A stretch of 64,000 bases of DNA from Cynocephalus volans (taxonomy: Eukaryota > Chordata > Mammalia > Dermoptera > Cynocephalidae): the NCBI RefSeq assembly GCF_027409185.1, contig NC_084462.1, forward strand, positions 185,136,071 through 185,200,070. Reading direction: 5' to 3'. The position numbers and the translations under genes were made by a program. The notes under the pieces are model-generated. The model was not told where the DNA came from, searched no databases, and worked only from the letters and a program-made list of their open reading frames with translations. Positions within the stretch are counted from its first letter, which is position 1. The number at the start of each line of letters is the position of its first letter. Positions 1 to 11,420 of this stretch are shown one piece after another.

Positions 1-850
1 ATAAGTGTCCAAAAGGCTGAACAGGTGCATTGACCCCATTTTGATCCCACCAGACACCAAATACAGCCCATTGGTGACTCAGACAGTGACCACTGTACTT
101 TCCACGAGTGTCCAGCAGGACACACTGATAGTTGAGAGGCCTATTGGACACTCTTGAGGATTTCTCCAGCACCTCTCTGGGTGTCCTGAGCTCCAAGCTG
201 CTTGACAGAAAGACCCCTGGTTCTCAGACTAACCTTGTGATGTGTTATCCAGTGCTGTGTTTCTGATTTATTCAAAACACTTGTGTTTTGAATAAATTTT
301 GGTCTTATTTTTATCTCTACATAATAGGATTTATAAAAGTATTTACATAATTTCAGTTTATTGCCATTGCTCCTCATTTTACTAATTTTTTTGTCGGGTC
401 CACTTGGACCCATGCACCTGCCACAATCCCTGACCTGCTCTTTTCCTGTCACACAGGCAGTCCAGGTAACATAAACTAGCCCAGGTATAGAAATGTCTTA
501 TTACTGGGATCAGTGTGTCACCTCACATTCTGATCCATGTGAGTTAATGAAGCCCTTCCTGTCCTCCAAGCCTCTTACTATTATTAAGATATCTAGAAGC
601 ACTGGAAAACTCCTCCAAATGTGGCTCTCTTTACATTATTGTGTTAGATCAATGCTCCCAATATAATAAAATATTTGTATGAATATCAGCAGTCTTTAAA
701 AAAATTTTATTTTCTTTTGTTATTTTAGTTAAATGATGATTCACAGCCCGAGAGAAAACTTTTCTCTGGCCACTTCTGCACCCACTGCAGAGGCTGGAGC
801 CTGAGCTCAGTGGGTACTGAGGGTTCCCTTCTTCCAGTCCTGCTTGATTT
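1..850. other. Unrecognised non-coding DNA
   Basis: I see no gene, RNA or clear repeat here. The translated frames are short and show no family motif. From about 740 the sequence becomes a GC-richer patch that runs into the antisense L1 fragment. Confidence 0.4.
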
Positions 851-2457
851 TTGAGGTCTTATTCATAAATTCTTTGCCTAGTCCTACTTTCTGAAATGAT
901 TACTCTGTATTTTCTTTAAGGGGTTTTACAGTTTCAGGTCTCATATTTAAGACTTTAATCCATTTTGAGTTGATTTTGCTATTTGACTAGAGTCTGGGAG
1001 TAGTTTCTCTCTACTATATGTGGATATCCAGTTTTCCCAGCACCATTTATTAAAGAGACTAGCTTTTTGCCAATGTATGTTCTTGGTTCCTTTGCCAAAT
1101 GTCATTTGACTGTAGGTATTTGGCTTGATTTTTGTGGTTTCTATTCTTTCACTTTGGTCCATGGGTCTGTGTTTATGCCAGTACCATGCTGTTTTAGTTA
1201 CTATAGCTTTGTAGTATAATTTAAAGTCAGGTAGTGTAATGCATATGGCTTTATTTATTGATTTACTTAGCTCAGGACTGCTTTGGCTATTTGTGGTCTT
1301 TTGTTGTTCCATATGAATGTTAGGATAATTATTTTTTTTAATTACTGTGAAGAATGTCATTGGTATTTTGATGGTGATTATATTGAATCTGTGGAGCACT
1401 TTTGGTAGCATGGACATTTTCACAATGTTAATTCTTCGATTCCATGAACATGGAATGAATTTCCATCTTTTTGTGTCCTCTTTAATTTCTTTCAGCAGTG
1501 ATTTGTAGTTCTCATTGTAGAGATCTTTTACCTCCTTTTAAAAATTAATTCCTAGGTATTTTATTTGGTAGCTGTTATGAATAGACTTACTTGGCTTCTT
1601 TTTCTGATGGTTTGTTATTGCAGTATAAAAATGCTACCAATTTTTGTACATTGATTTCATATCCTGCAATCTTACTGAATTCATTTATCTGTTGTAAGAG
1701 TTTTGATAGAGTCTTTAGGTTTTCCTATATAGTCATGCCATTTGCAAACAGGGACAATTTGACTTTTTCTTTACCATTTTGATTCCCTTTATTTCTTTCT
1801 CTTATATGATTACTTTGGATAGTATTTTCATTACTATAATAAATAGGAGTGGTGAGAGTGGACATCCTTGTCTTGTTCTTGTTCTTGAAGAAAAAACTTT
1901 CAGGTTTTCCACTTTCAGGATGGTGGTGGTGGGTTTTTTGAATATGGGCTTTTACTGTGTTTAGATACTTATGTTCCCTACCCAATTATTTGAGAATCTT
2001 TATCATGAAGGGAAGTTGAAATTTACTGGATGCTTTTCTGCTTATCTTTTAAGAGATCTTATCTTTGTAAAAGATCATCTTATCTTTTTTCCCCTTGATT
2101 TTGTTGATGTGGTGTATCACATTTTTTGATTTGCTTATGTTGCAACATCCTTGCAACTCTGGGATGTATCCCACTTTATCTTGATGTATAATCTTTCATG
2201 TGTTGCTGTCTTCTGTTTGCTAATATTTTGTTGTGGATTGTCACATTCATGTTCATCAAGGATACTGGCTTGAAGTTTTCTCCTTTTTTCATATCTTTCC
2301 CTGGTTTTTGTATCAGGGTCATGTTGGTCTTACAGAATGAGTTTGGTTGAATTACCCATTTCAGTTTTTTGGAATGGTTTAAAAAGTATTTGTATTTGTT
2401 CTTCTTTAAAAGTTTGGTAGGATTCAGCCTGTTTTCATTATACTGAAGCCACAAGGA
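850..2457 (-). mobile_element. L1 LINE fragment, ORF2 antisense, 5' and 3' truncated
   Basis: The plus strand reads as the complement of L1 ORF2. Characteristic antisense stretches are present, such as the complement of 'QINSKWIK..'-type text near 955, the 'ggatatccagttttcccagcaccattt' block near 1025, and the segment around 2280-2330 complementary to the RT-domain 'LIQKPGKD' motif. It covers the reverse-transcriptase part and some of the downstream region. Many stops and frameshifts break the frame, so it is an old dead copy. Its right edge near 2457 is abrupt. Edges are approximate. Confidence 0.85.
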
Positions 2458-3415
2458 CATGGTTCACAAACACCTGGATGCAATCTGTAGGAGCTCACAG
2501 TACACCAGGGTGGCCACGAGCAGCTCCCCCCAAATCCACTGGCTGAAACAATAGTTTCTGCAGAATGATATCAATTCTACATTCATGTCTCATTTTACAA
2601 AGCCACTATTATTCCCTTTGTGACTAATATCCACATGTATTTCTCCAGCAATTTCACACACACAGAAAAGGGGAGGGTCTCAGGCAATGGTGAACAAGAA
2701 AGTGCCTTCAGACTTACTCACAGTCCTTTAGGAGCCACAGCCTGAGCCACACCTAAGCTTCAGGTAAAGGACCTGAGACCTGGGATTTAGGAAACAGAGA
2801 CCACATCCTTCATTTTTAGGGGTAAGAAAAATAAAAAGGAGATTAGAGAGTAAAGACTGTGGAGTGAGAAAATGGATTAGGAAGTAAAGGGACAACTGGA
2901 CCAGATGTTCACAGTTGTCCAATGTCCACAGTTTTACCTGAGAAGAAGAGACAGATTTGAAACCTGTTTGATTTTATATGACTCTGACCCTGGCATAGAC
3001 TCCCTCTTGGTGCTAACCTGAATTCCAAATGCTCTTCTAATTAGAGAATCCCACTGTGGTCTCTGGACTCTGCCCTGAGTCTGATTGGAAACACTCATCA
3101 GGTTCCCCTGAGCTTCCTCAGTTTTCTGATCCTGGTGACCACAACAAGTCATATTTGCTTTCATAAGTGACACTCTGCCTTTTGTGTGGGTGGGAACATG
3201 TCCTAAAACAATGTAGTTTTTTGTTTCTAATTCAGAGATGCCAGTGGTAGTCACAGAATCATAATTCTTGAATAATTTTCTTAGAATCTTTTAGATGCAG
3301 AGGAAGCCACAGGCCCTAACAGGAAACCAGCCCTAACCTCCTTGGCACCTGTTCCTGGGCTCCTGGTGCTCAGTGTGTCCAGCTGACCCCCTGGAGTTCC
3401 TGTGAATCCCTGTAG
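2458..3415. other. Non-coding DNA upstream (plus strand) of a V relic
   Basis: No gene or repeat family is recognised. The last part, before 3419, lies where the 3' flank of an immunoglobulin V gene on the minus strand would be, next to the RSS remnant. Confidence 0.35.
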
Positions 3416-3418
3416 GGT

Positions 3419-3485
3419 GGTTTGCCACTGGGCTCACACTGACTTCCCCTCACCATGTGTCTTGCAAAGAAATACACTTCAGCCA
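3419..3485 (-). pseudogene. IGHV relic: RSS and last codons only
   Basis: Read on the minus strand, 3458-3480 resembles the end of a heavy-chain V exon (Tyr-x-x-Ala-Arg). It is followed by a heptamer-like CATGGTG (3451-3457), exactly 23 bp of spacer that closely matches the other V genes here, and a nonamer-like TGGCAAACC (3419-3427). The conserved cysteine codon of YYC is changed to TTT. Beyond about 3485 the V similarity stops and AT-rich DNA follows, so the body of the exon, leader and promoter are gone. This is a truncated relic with a degenerate RSS. Confidence 0.7.
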
Positions 3486-6097
3486 ATAAAAAAGATGCTT
3501 AATATTTATTTTACAACATTGGGTATACAAACTTTCCTATCAAATATTGTGGTGCACACCATACTGGAATCATAAATCAACTCTGTAAGTTATTATCATT
3601 ACTCAAATCTTATAGTGCTCTTACCATACAAAATCTTCTGCAAATGTTTTTGAAAAAATAGCATCCTTAAAATAAAATTTTCAAAACTTTCAGAAATCTG
3701 TGAGTTATTTTTTCAAAAGGAACTCCCTACAGCATTTATAACATTATGGTCCTCTCCCTCCAGGACAAATCAGTTATCACCTTATGAGTCGGTAACTGGA
3801 AGTTTCATACATTTAGTGATTTTACCTGAAGTGATAGCATTTACCTTACTGCATGCAGATGTGGCAGAACATTGTAAAGGATTCATGCATTATACCAATT
3901 ACTCTAACACCACACTAATGTTGCCTTACCCCACATCTCCTTAAATAGCCTCTTTATAATCATCAACCTAGAAATTCTGACTTTTGGAAGAGACATCAGA
4001 GACAAACAGCTTTCAAACCTTGTTGAAAGGACCTTATTTTGTAATGTTAACAACAAATACAGTAGTGACTCTGGGTGTCAATCCTTGGGTTCACAGTTTA
4101 CCACCAAAGCAACAGTTTAGAATTCTGCACAATGGGAAGGTTACTTCAATAAAAAATCTCAAACAGGATTCTCAGAGATATCTTAGAATCATATCTATTT
4201 TCAATTTTAGTTTGCATCTGCTTATAAACATTTTCCATCCCATTTTCTAGAGATCCCTGGTAGTCATCCACCCTCATTCACTTCTTGTTCTTTTTTTCCT
4301 CTTCACTGTAATTGCTCTGTGCACTAAGGACTCTGATGCCATATTTTTCCTTGCAGCTACTGACATTGAGTCCACACCTCCCTCTTCTGTTTGGTCCTCA
4401 TCAGGACAGGCTGACAAGAGGTCCTGGGTCCTCACTGCTTTGATCCTGGTGGGAGATTCTAATCATACAAACCCCTGCCCACATGTAGAATCCCTCAACA
4501 TGGTCCAGTCCACGCACAAAACATAAATCCCAATCCAGTCTCTTTCCTAGTTCTCTAAATTCATTTTAGATCTGCCTGGGAGTCTTATGCTGTTCTCCAT
4601 AAAGATCTCAATTATATTAGTAATAAATATTTTAAATGTGCTCATTGTGTGTCACCACTAGACTCAACACAAGAGTCTTCCTGTCTTGCAGAGGCCACAA
4701 TAACTTGTGCTGTGAGCAGGCACGGAAATGACCACCAGCCATGGGTTTCTGTCTTCTTTTGCTCTGTATACTTCCTGGCTCTGAAGCCTGACAGTGAACC
4801 TGCAGAGTGAGAGGCTGCCTGCTGCTCCCCCCGAGCTTTGGGTTATGCTGAGCCATGCTACACTGCTGAGTCCTACAGAATATCTACTATGGATTTAGTC
4901 AGCTTCAGTCAGGAGTTTCAGTAATTAATTAACATTAAAAAGGATAAGTATGGACTTGTGTGCTTGAAATCATTGTTAAAGTGAACTTTGGCAGTGTGAC
5001 TTGGACTGGGGCTATGTGCATGTCTTACAATGAATCATGTGTGTTCATCCAAGAACAAGCCGTGTTGACCCTGTACTCAGGGGGAGAACAACCATGTTGG
5101 AGACTGGTTGTGTCTCAGTCAGGTGTTGTTCTGCATTCTAAGTTGCTCAAGGAAGAAACTATTCAATATACAATGGATGGGTTCTGCGGTGGACACGTGT
5201 AGAGGAAGATCAATCCATATTTTAAGAGCAGTCACTACCTGAAAATTTACTTTGAGTAGGTCCACACTCCTACATGCAGGAGGCTGACTGTAACATTTCA
5301 AAATACCTCTGCTGCTTCCCATGCCTCTGTCAATAAAAATACTCATGAACCTAGGTTATAGGTCAAAGAGCCCCTGCCCCCCCTCTGGGACAGCCAAGGG
5401 GTTAATGTAACTATTGACATTGGGAGACTTATAACCCTAATAATAATAACGATTTGATGTTCTATCGTGGAAGAATCTTATAGCTATGGGAGGGGTAGAG
5501 AAGAGCCTTGTGAAATGTGGCTAGTAGGAAGAAAGAGTGGTAGGAGGAGTAGGAGCAAAAGAAGAAAAGGGAAGAAATTCATGAGGATATAGAAAGAGAA
5601 AACCACAACTAGAAAATCATTCTGCAGATTGACCAAATTAAATATCCAAGCTTGCTAAAATAGTATATGATAAAATAAAAAGGTGATTCTTGGTTTATAA
5701 CTCACTAAACTGTAAGTTCTGAATTAATTGCCTGCAGAAATTCACCATTGGCAAGCCTTCACGGTCTAAACACTGAGTATTCAATTAATTTATATCTGAA
5801 AATCACTCCAAACAATGAAAAGGCATCACTGGACTCTTAGGGTAATGACAAAATGTGTAATAGGGGACAAAGAGGAGTGTCTCATCTTAGCTATTGAAAC
5901 TACTGCTGTGCCCCAAATCCCCATGGTCTTTACTCTAAAATATCCCTTGGTGGCCGTAGGCACTCTGGCTCAATGAATAACAAATTAAAATTAAACTAAG
6001 TCAATGACACTTGAACTTTATTTTGACAAAATGGGATCAGATCGGACATCTCCCACAGTTAAAATAGTTAACATGGATCAGCATGAACTAAAGCATG
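3486..6097. other. AT-rich non-coding DNA between V relic and provirus
   Basis: I find no gene, RNA or clearly classifiable repeat. Frames of 70-110 codons occur on both strands but have no recognisable motif. The stretch ends at the GACTT target site of the provirus. Confidence 0.4.
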
Positions 6098-6102
6098 GAC
6101 TT

Positions 6103-6497
6103 TGAAGGAAACAGTTAATGGCATCTGTGGTCAGCACCCAAGGAAGTGTTCACTTGGTGAACTCGCATATGAGAAAACAACCAAGAAACGTCAAGGATTG
6201 CAAACAATCCTTGAGAACGTTTGAAGTTGTGAGAACACTTTCTTGGGATGTTCCCAGGAGTTGCATTATAGACAACCAAGTGCTTGAGAAGGGAGGTAAT
6301 GGCCTTCTGCTCTTGAGAAAAGTATAACAGAATTTATGCATTAATGCTTCTCTCACATGCACAACTTGCTAAATGTAATAAAAGCTGTAACAGCGGCTGG
6401 GTCAGCACTACTCGCCTGAGAGACCAGTGGCCCCTGCTCTTCACCTCCATCTCGTCTGCTGTGTCTTCCTTCATGTCTCTGATCATTTTAATCAACA
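6103..6497 (+). repeat. Provirus 5' LTR
   Basis: This is a 395-bp LTR beginning TGAAGG and ending CA, matched over its whole length by 13347-13741. Its start is fixed by the polypurine tract in front of the 3' copy and by the target repeat. An AATAAA polyadenylation signal is at 6377-6382. The LTR is short for an HML element. Confidence 0.95.
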
Positions 6498-6499
6498 TC

Positions 6500-6517
6500 C
6501 AGCACCCAACGTGGAGC
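6500..6517 (+). promoter_or_regulatory. Primer-binding site, tRNA-Lys type
   Basis: Starting three bases after the LTR, 18 bases match the Lys(1,2)-type primer site used by betaretroviruses, with the core CCCAACGTGG intact. By hand there are about four mismatches, all transitions, three of them at the LTR-proximal end. This supports class II (K-type) classification. Confidence 0.8.
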
Positions 6518-6585
6518 GCGAGGAGGTTTTTTACTGATGGTGAAGAGTTCCGCCATCTCTTCGGGAAATTTAGAGTCGGGGCATA

Positions 6586-8344
6586 ATGGGGAACTCCCCG
6601 TCAGTGTTAAGTGATTATATGGCAGTATTGAAATCATTGTTGACTGCTTCGGGATTAAAAATTAAAGAGAAGGTTTTGCTTTCATTATTACAAAAGACAC
6701 AGAAACATTGCTATTGGTTTACTCCAGACAATAAGAACCAATTCGATTTAAAAATTTGGAGGCAGGTTGGTAAAGCTGTACGGAGAGCTCATCAGGCTGG
6801 AGAAGTTACATCAGCAGAGGAATGGGCAGCTTTTAACATGGTGGCTTTAGCCTTGCAACCTTTTCAATCTGATTCAGATGATAGCAGTCAGCGTCCTCAT
6901 TCTGATTCAGTAAAGCCACAAAAGCAAATTCTTTCTCCACATATATATGAGACTCCTCCTGAGCCTCTGCCCCTCCCGTGCCCAGTTCAGAGTCTGATGA
7001 CCCTTCTGATGTTCTGCTGATGAGACTGAGATTCCAAAACCTGAATTAGAAGAGAAATGTCTTATTCAATCTAAATCATACCCACCATTACCTAAGACCC
7101 CGGACGATCCAAAATTGGATGTTTTGGATGATCTTATTCAAAAACTGGCGGCTTGCTTACAGGATGCGCAAGCTTTCCCTGTTGTACAGCAGAAATCAAT
7201 CCTTCCATCTGCTTCCGCCCCTGGCAATCCACATCGCATTTTTAAATTTCCAAATTCACCTCAAATGACAAAGATTATGTAGATGCTGATTCAGGGGCTC
7301 CCCAAAAGACTTCCTGACATGCCTCCTAATGGATTTTTAAATTTTCCCATTTTAAGACAGGAAATGCCTCCTAATGAAGAATTTCCTAATGGATTTTTTC
7401 AAGTGCAATATGATCCTGTCAGTTTTCAATATTTAAAGATACATAAGCAGGCTGCTAGTACTTATGGTGTTACCTCCCCTTATGTTACTGGACTTTTAAT
7501 GTCTTTGGCTGAGGACAATTTATTTATCCCAAAAGATTGGGAAGTGCTTGTTTGTATGACTTTGGCATCTCTTCAATACAAACAGTTTAAATCGTGGTGG
7601 TGAGATGAAGCAGAATGGGTGTCTCGCCTAAACGCTTATCAGCGTAACGGAGGGCGTGATGTGGAACAACTTACAGGTACTGGTGCCTGAGCTGATCTTC
7701 AACAGCAATGTCAAATGAACCCTGCTGCCCTTGCCCAATTAAAGGCAATTTGCTTTATGGCTTGGCAGCGGATTCAAGACTCAGGACAATCCCCCCAAAC
7801 TTTTGTTAAGATAGTGCAAGTTCCTAATGAACCCCATACTGATTTTTTGGCCCGGCTTCATGTTGCTGTCAAAAGAGCAATTAGTAATGAGAAAGCTCAG
7901 GCTGTTATGCTCGAGACTCTTGCATATTAAAATGCTAGTGCAGGCTGTAAAAGGCTAATACAACCAACCAAACAATCTGGAGTAGGTAATGATCAATTTA
8001 TAAAGGTGTGTCGAGATGTCGGTTCAGGAACATTCAATGCCAGTCTTCTTGCTGCTGCCCTCCGTTCTGGGTTATGGGCAAACAGAGTAAAATGTTATAA
8101 ATGTGGGAAGATGGGCCATATTAAAAATCACTGTCGTAAGGGCAATAATCCTCCTCCAGTGGCACCAGCCATACCGCCTGGAGTTTGTAGACGATGTAAA
8201 AAAGGAAAACATTGGACTAATGGATGCCGATCTAAGAAAGACAGAGATGGTAACCCAATTTACAGTCGGGAAATGGGCAAGTGGGCCCAGCTTGGGGCCC
8301 CAAGAAAAACAATACGTGCTCTTTCAAGTTCCAATATCCAGTGA
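6586..8344 (+). pseudogene. gag: Provirus gag (matrix, capsid, nucleocapsid), disrupted
   Basis: It encodes the structural polyprotein. The ATG at 6586 opens with MGNSPS, a typical myristoylation-type start (Gly2). The matrix-like part runs in one frame to the stop at 7018. The rest lies in the next frame: capsid (from about 7283), a major-homology-like stretch near 7830-7870 (F..RL..A pattern), and nucleocapsid with two CX2CX4HX4C knuckles (about 8093-8140 and 8187-8230). That second frame is interrupted by TGA at 7601, TGA at 7688 and TAA at 7928, then ends at TGA 8342. So one frameshift and three nonsense codons separate it from a working gene. The protease frame follows in the -1 register, as in betaretroviruses. 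I saw no convincing slippery heptamer. Confidence 0.9.
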
Positions 8345-8370
8345 CTCCCACCACTCAGGAGACCAATTAA

Positions 8371-9110
8371 AAAAGGGAGCACACAATCTTTTTTCATGCA
8401 ATGCCAGGAAGCGCTGCCCTAGATATTCCCTGCATACAGGATTTCTCACTTTCTCCTGAAGATGGCATTAAATTAATTCCTACAAATGTTTATGGCCCAT
8501 TACCAAATAATTCAATGGGGTTGATAATCGGCCGAACTAGCTTAACTAAACAAGGTGTAACTGTGCATATTGGAGTTATTGACTCTGATTTTACTGATCA
8601 TATACAAATTATGATGTCAGCTAGCCAACCGGTGAATTTTAAAATTAGACAAAGAATTGCTCAATTGTTGCTTTTGCCCTCTTTAAAAGGACAAACCAGT
8701 CCACACCTATGGGACGGTGGATTTGGAAGAACTAATGCTCATGTTTTTTGGCAGCAATTTATTAAGGACCAGAGACCACAATTGACTGTGTCATTTAAAG
8801 TTGGGACTAACTTGCAAGGGCTTGTGGATATGGGCGCTGATGTTTCCATAGTTTCTTTACAACATTGGCCCCAAGCATGGAAAGCTCATCCGATTTCTAC
8901 CACCTTCATAGGTGTAGGAACATTATCTGATATTTTACAGAAAGACATACCTATAGAATGTTTTGGTCCTGAAGGACAAAAGGCCATTCTTCAACCTTTT
9001 TGAGCTAACATTGCTATTACCCTGTGGGGGGAGGGACCTATTGTGCCAATGGGGCGCTATGATTGCGATTCCAACCATTTGGGAAACAGCTAAAGAGATA
9101 ATGTTTAAGG
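8371..9110 (+). pseudogene. pro: Provirus dUTPase-protease (pro), disrupted
   Basis: The open stretch from the ATG at 8401 to TGA 9001 encodes first a trimeric dUTPase-like domain. SAALDI (motif 1) is near the start, GVIDSDFTDHI (motif 3-like) lies in the middle, and a RIAQLLLLP motif follows. An aspartic protease comes next. Its active-site triad, normally D-T/S-G-A, reads DMGAD near 8830, so the catalytic Thr/Ser is replaced by Met. The protease C-terminus (GRDLL..) continues in another frame from about 9000 to 9060. A TAA at 8368 also lies in this frame upstream of the dUTPase. Having dUTPase joined to protease is a betaretrovirus trait. Confidence 0.88.
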
Positions 9111-9116
9111 AAGGTT

Positions 9117-11420
9117 TTGATCCATCTAAACCTTCCATATCACACTTACACCCCAAAGTTTCTGTTAATCATCAAGGTCTTGGCTACACCTCTCCTTTTT
9201 AATGGGGGTCACTGTGAAGCGCCTTGCTCTGCCCATAAAATGGAAACAAACTTCACCTATTTGGGTGGATCAATGGCTCCTGAACAAGAAAAATTGGAGG
9301 AGCTAAAATTATTAGTGAAAGAACAGCTTTCTCTGGGACATATTATAGAAAGTTCCAGTCCTTGGAACTCACCTGTATTTGTTATTAAGAAAAATTCTGG
9401 TAAATGGAGAATGTTGACTGATTTGAGAAAGATTAATGCCATAATGTTACCAATGGGACCTTTACAACTGGGACTTCCACATTTAGCTTTACTTCCTCAA
9501 CATTTGTCTGTTATTGTTATAGATCTTAAAGATTGTTTTTTCCACATTCCTTTGCAACCAGAGGATAGTGAAAAATTTGCTTTCACAGTCCCTGTTTTCA
9601 ATAACGAAAAACCTCCTTCCAGATAGCGATGGACTGTTCTTCCACAAGGAATGACGAATAGTCCCACTATGGGCCAACGTTATGTCAATCAGCCTTTGGA
9701 GATTTTATGGGTTCAATTTCTAGATTTGAAATTTATTCATTACATGGATGATATTTTAATTGCTATGCCTCCAACTTTTTCTTGCCCAGAATTGTTGCAG
9801 ATTATTCATGCCACACTTCAGGATTTTGGTCTTTTAATTGCAGAAGATAAGATTCAATCACAGCCTCCTTTTTCTTATTTAGGACAAAAGATTACTGAAC
9901 AAATCATTATTCCCCAAAAGGTACAAATTTGAAGGGATTCATTGGGGACTTTAAATGATTTTCAGAAGTTATTGGGAGATATAAATTGGTTTCGCCCTTC
10001 ATTGGGTATCCCAACATGTGCCTTGTGTCATTTATTTTCAACACTAGAGGGAGATCCAACCTTGGATAGCCTTCGAGTCCAACAAGCTCAATTACAAAGA
10101 ATTACTGACTATACAAATTTACAACTTCTGATTTTTCATACACCTCATTAACCCACTGGTGTGTTACTACAACAAGATAATATTATTGAATGGCTTTTTC
10201 TTCTGCATAAAACTACTAAATCATTGGAAACATATATAGATAAAATTTCTGTTTTGATTACTAAAAGACAGCTCTGTTTTCATCAATTAACTCATCAAGA
10301 TCCTTGTACTGCCTTTGTCTCACAGAGATACAATCCTTATATGCTTTGAAAGTATGGTGGCAATTGGCTGTTAGTGAATTTTTAGGAAGCTTTACATTTC
10401 ATTATCCTTCTCATAAGATGCTTCAATTTCTGCAGAGAACGTCTTGGATCCTTCCTCATTGTGTTATGTTTTCTCCGATATCTAACGCAAAAACTTATTT
10501 CACAGATGCTAACAATTTTGGCCTGGCAGGATATACAGACAGAGTAAACCATAAAGTCCTTCAAAGTCCTTATTCTTCGGTTCAGAAAGCTGAATTATAC
10601 GCTATATATTTACTTTTAATTGATGTAGGATATATTCCTTTGAATATTCTTTCAGATTCCCAATATGCTGTCCAAGTGGTACAAACTGTAGAAACTGTTG
10701 CTGTTCCTTCTGGTTCTAATGAATTACATGAATTATTTCACTTACTGCATCAAGTTATTGGCTCCCTTTCTTCACCTCTTTTTGTTATGCACATTCGTGC
10801 TCATACCAATTTGCCTGGACCATTGAGTAAATGTAATGTATTAATCGATACTCTTGCAGGTTCTGTTTTGCAGGCCACTGAGGCTCATTCCCGTTTTCAT
10901 TGTGATGCTCGCTCTTTGCATCATGAATATCATATTTCATGGACTCAAGCCCATGCGATGGTATGGGGATTCCTAGATGGTTAAAAATGGACAATGCCCC
11001 TTCATATTTATCTAAGAAATATCAGTTATTTTTCCAGGCTTATTCTATCAAACATTTTACTGGTATCCCTTATAATAGCACAGGTCAAGCCATTGTTGAA
11101 CGGCATAATAGAACACTTAAATCTTTATTACAAAAACAAAAAGGAGGAGACTATATGGAATCCCCAAGATGACGAATAGCCCAAGCTCTATTTACTCATA
11201 ATTTTTTTGAATAGAAATGCAGAAAATTCAAAAGCAGCTGAAAGACAATGGGCACATGTATGTAGTGAACCACTACAACAACCTATATAGTATTATGATA
11301 CACTAAAATCCCGTTGGCTTCCGGTGGTAGTTAACTCTTGGGGCAGAGGTTATGCTTATATCTCCACAGATACTGAATCCTTTTGGATACCAGATAAGAT
11401 GATTAAACTGAGAAATGGCT
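9117..11420 (+). pseudogene. pol: Provirus pol (reverse transcriptase, RNase H, integrase), disrupted with integrase deletion
   Basis: The reverse transcriptase lies in one frame (9117 to about 10349) with stops at 9624, 9930 and 10149. The catalytic YMDD box is intact near 9745. RNase H is in another frame (about 10304-10984), with all four acidic positions visible: TDAN, KAELYA, SDSQY and the later LIDTLA. The integrase N-terminus shows the His pair (about 10885-10945). The sequence then jumps near 10960-10985 to the end of the core, which keeps the second Asp (KMDNAP) and the Glu (VERHNR). The Cys pair, the first catalytic Asp and the core between are missing, so there is an internal deletion with frame change. 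The C-terminal domain (GRGYAYI...) continues to about 11410 through further stops. Confidence 0.9.

Noticed and set aside
8281..8345. Gag-pro slippery heptamer near GAAAAAC
   Set aside because: The A-run is not in the register needed for a -1 shift from the gag frame as it stands, so I do not call a frameshift site.
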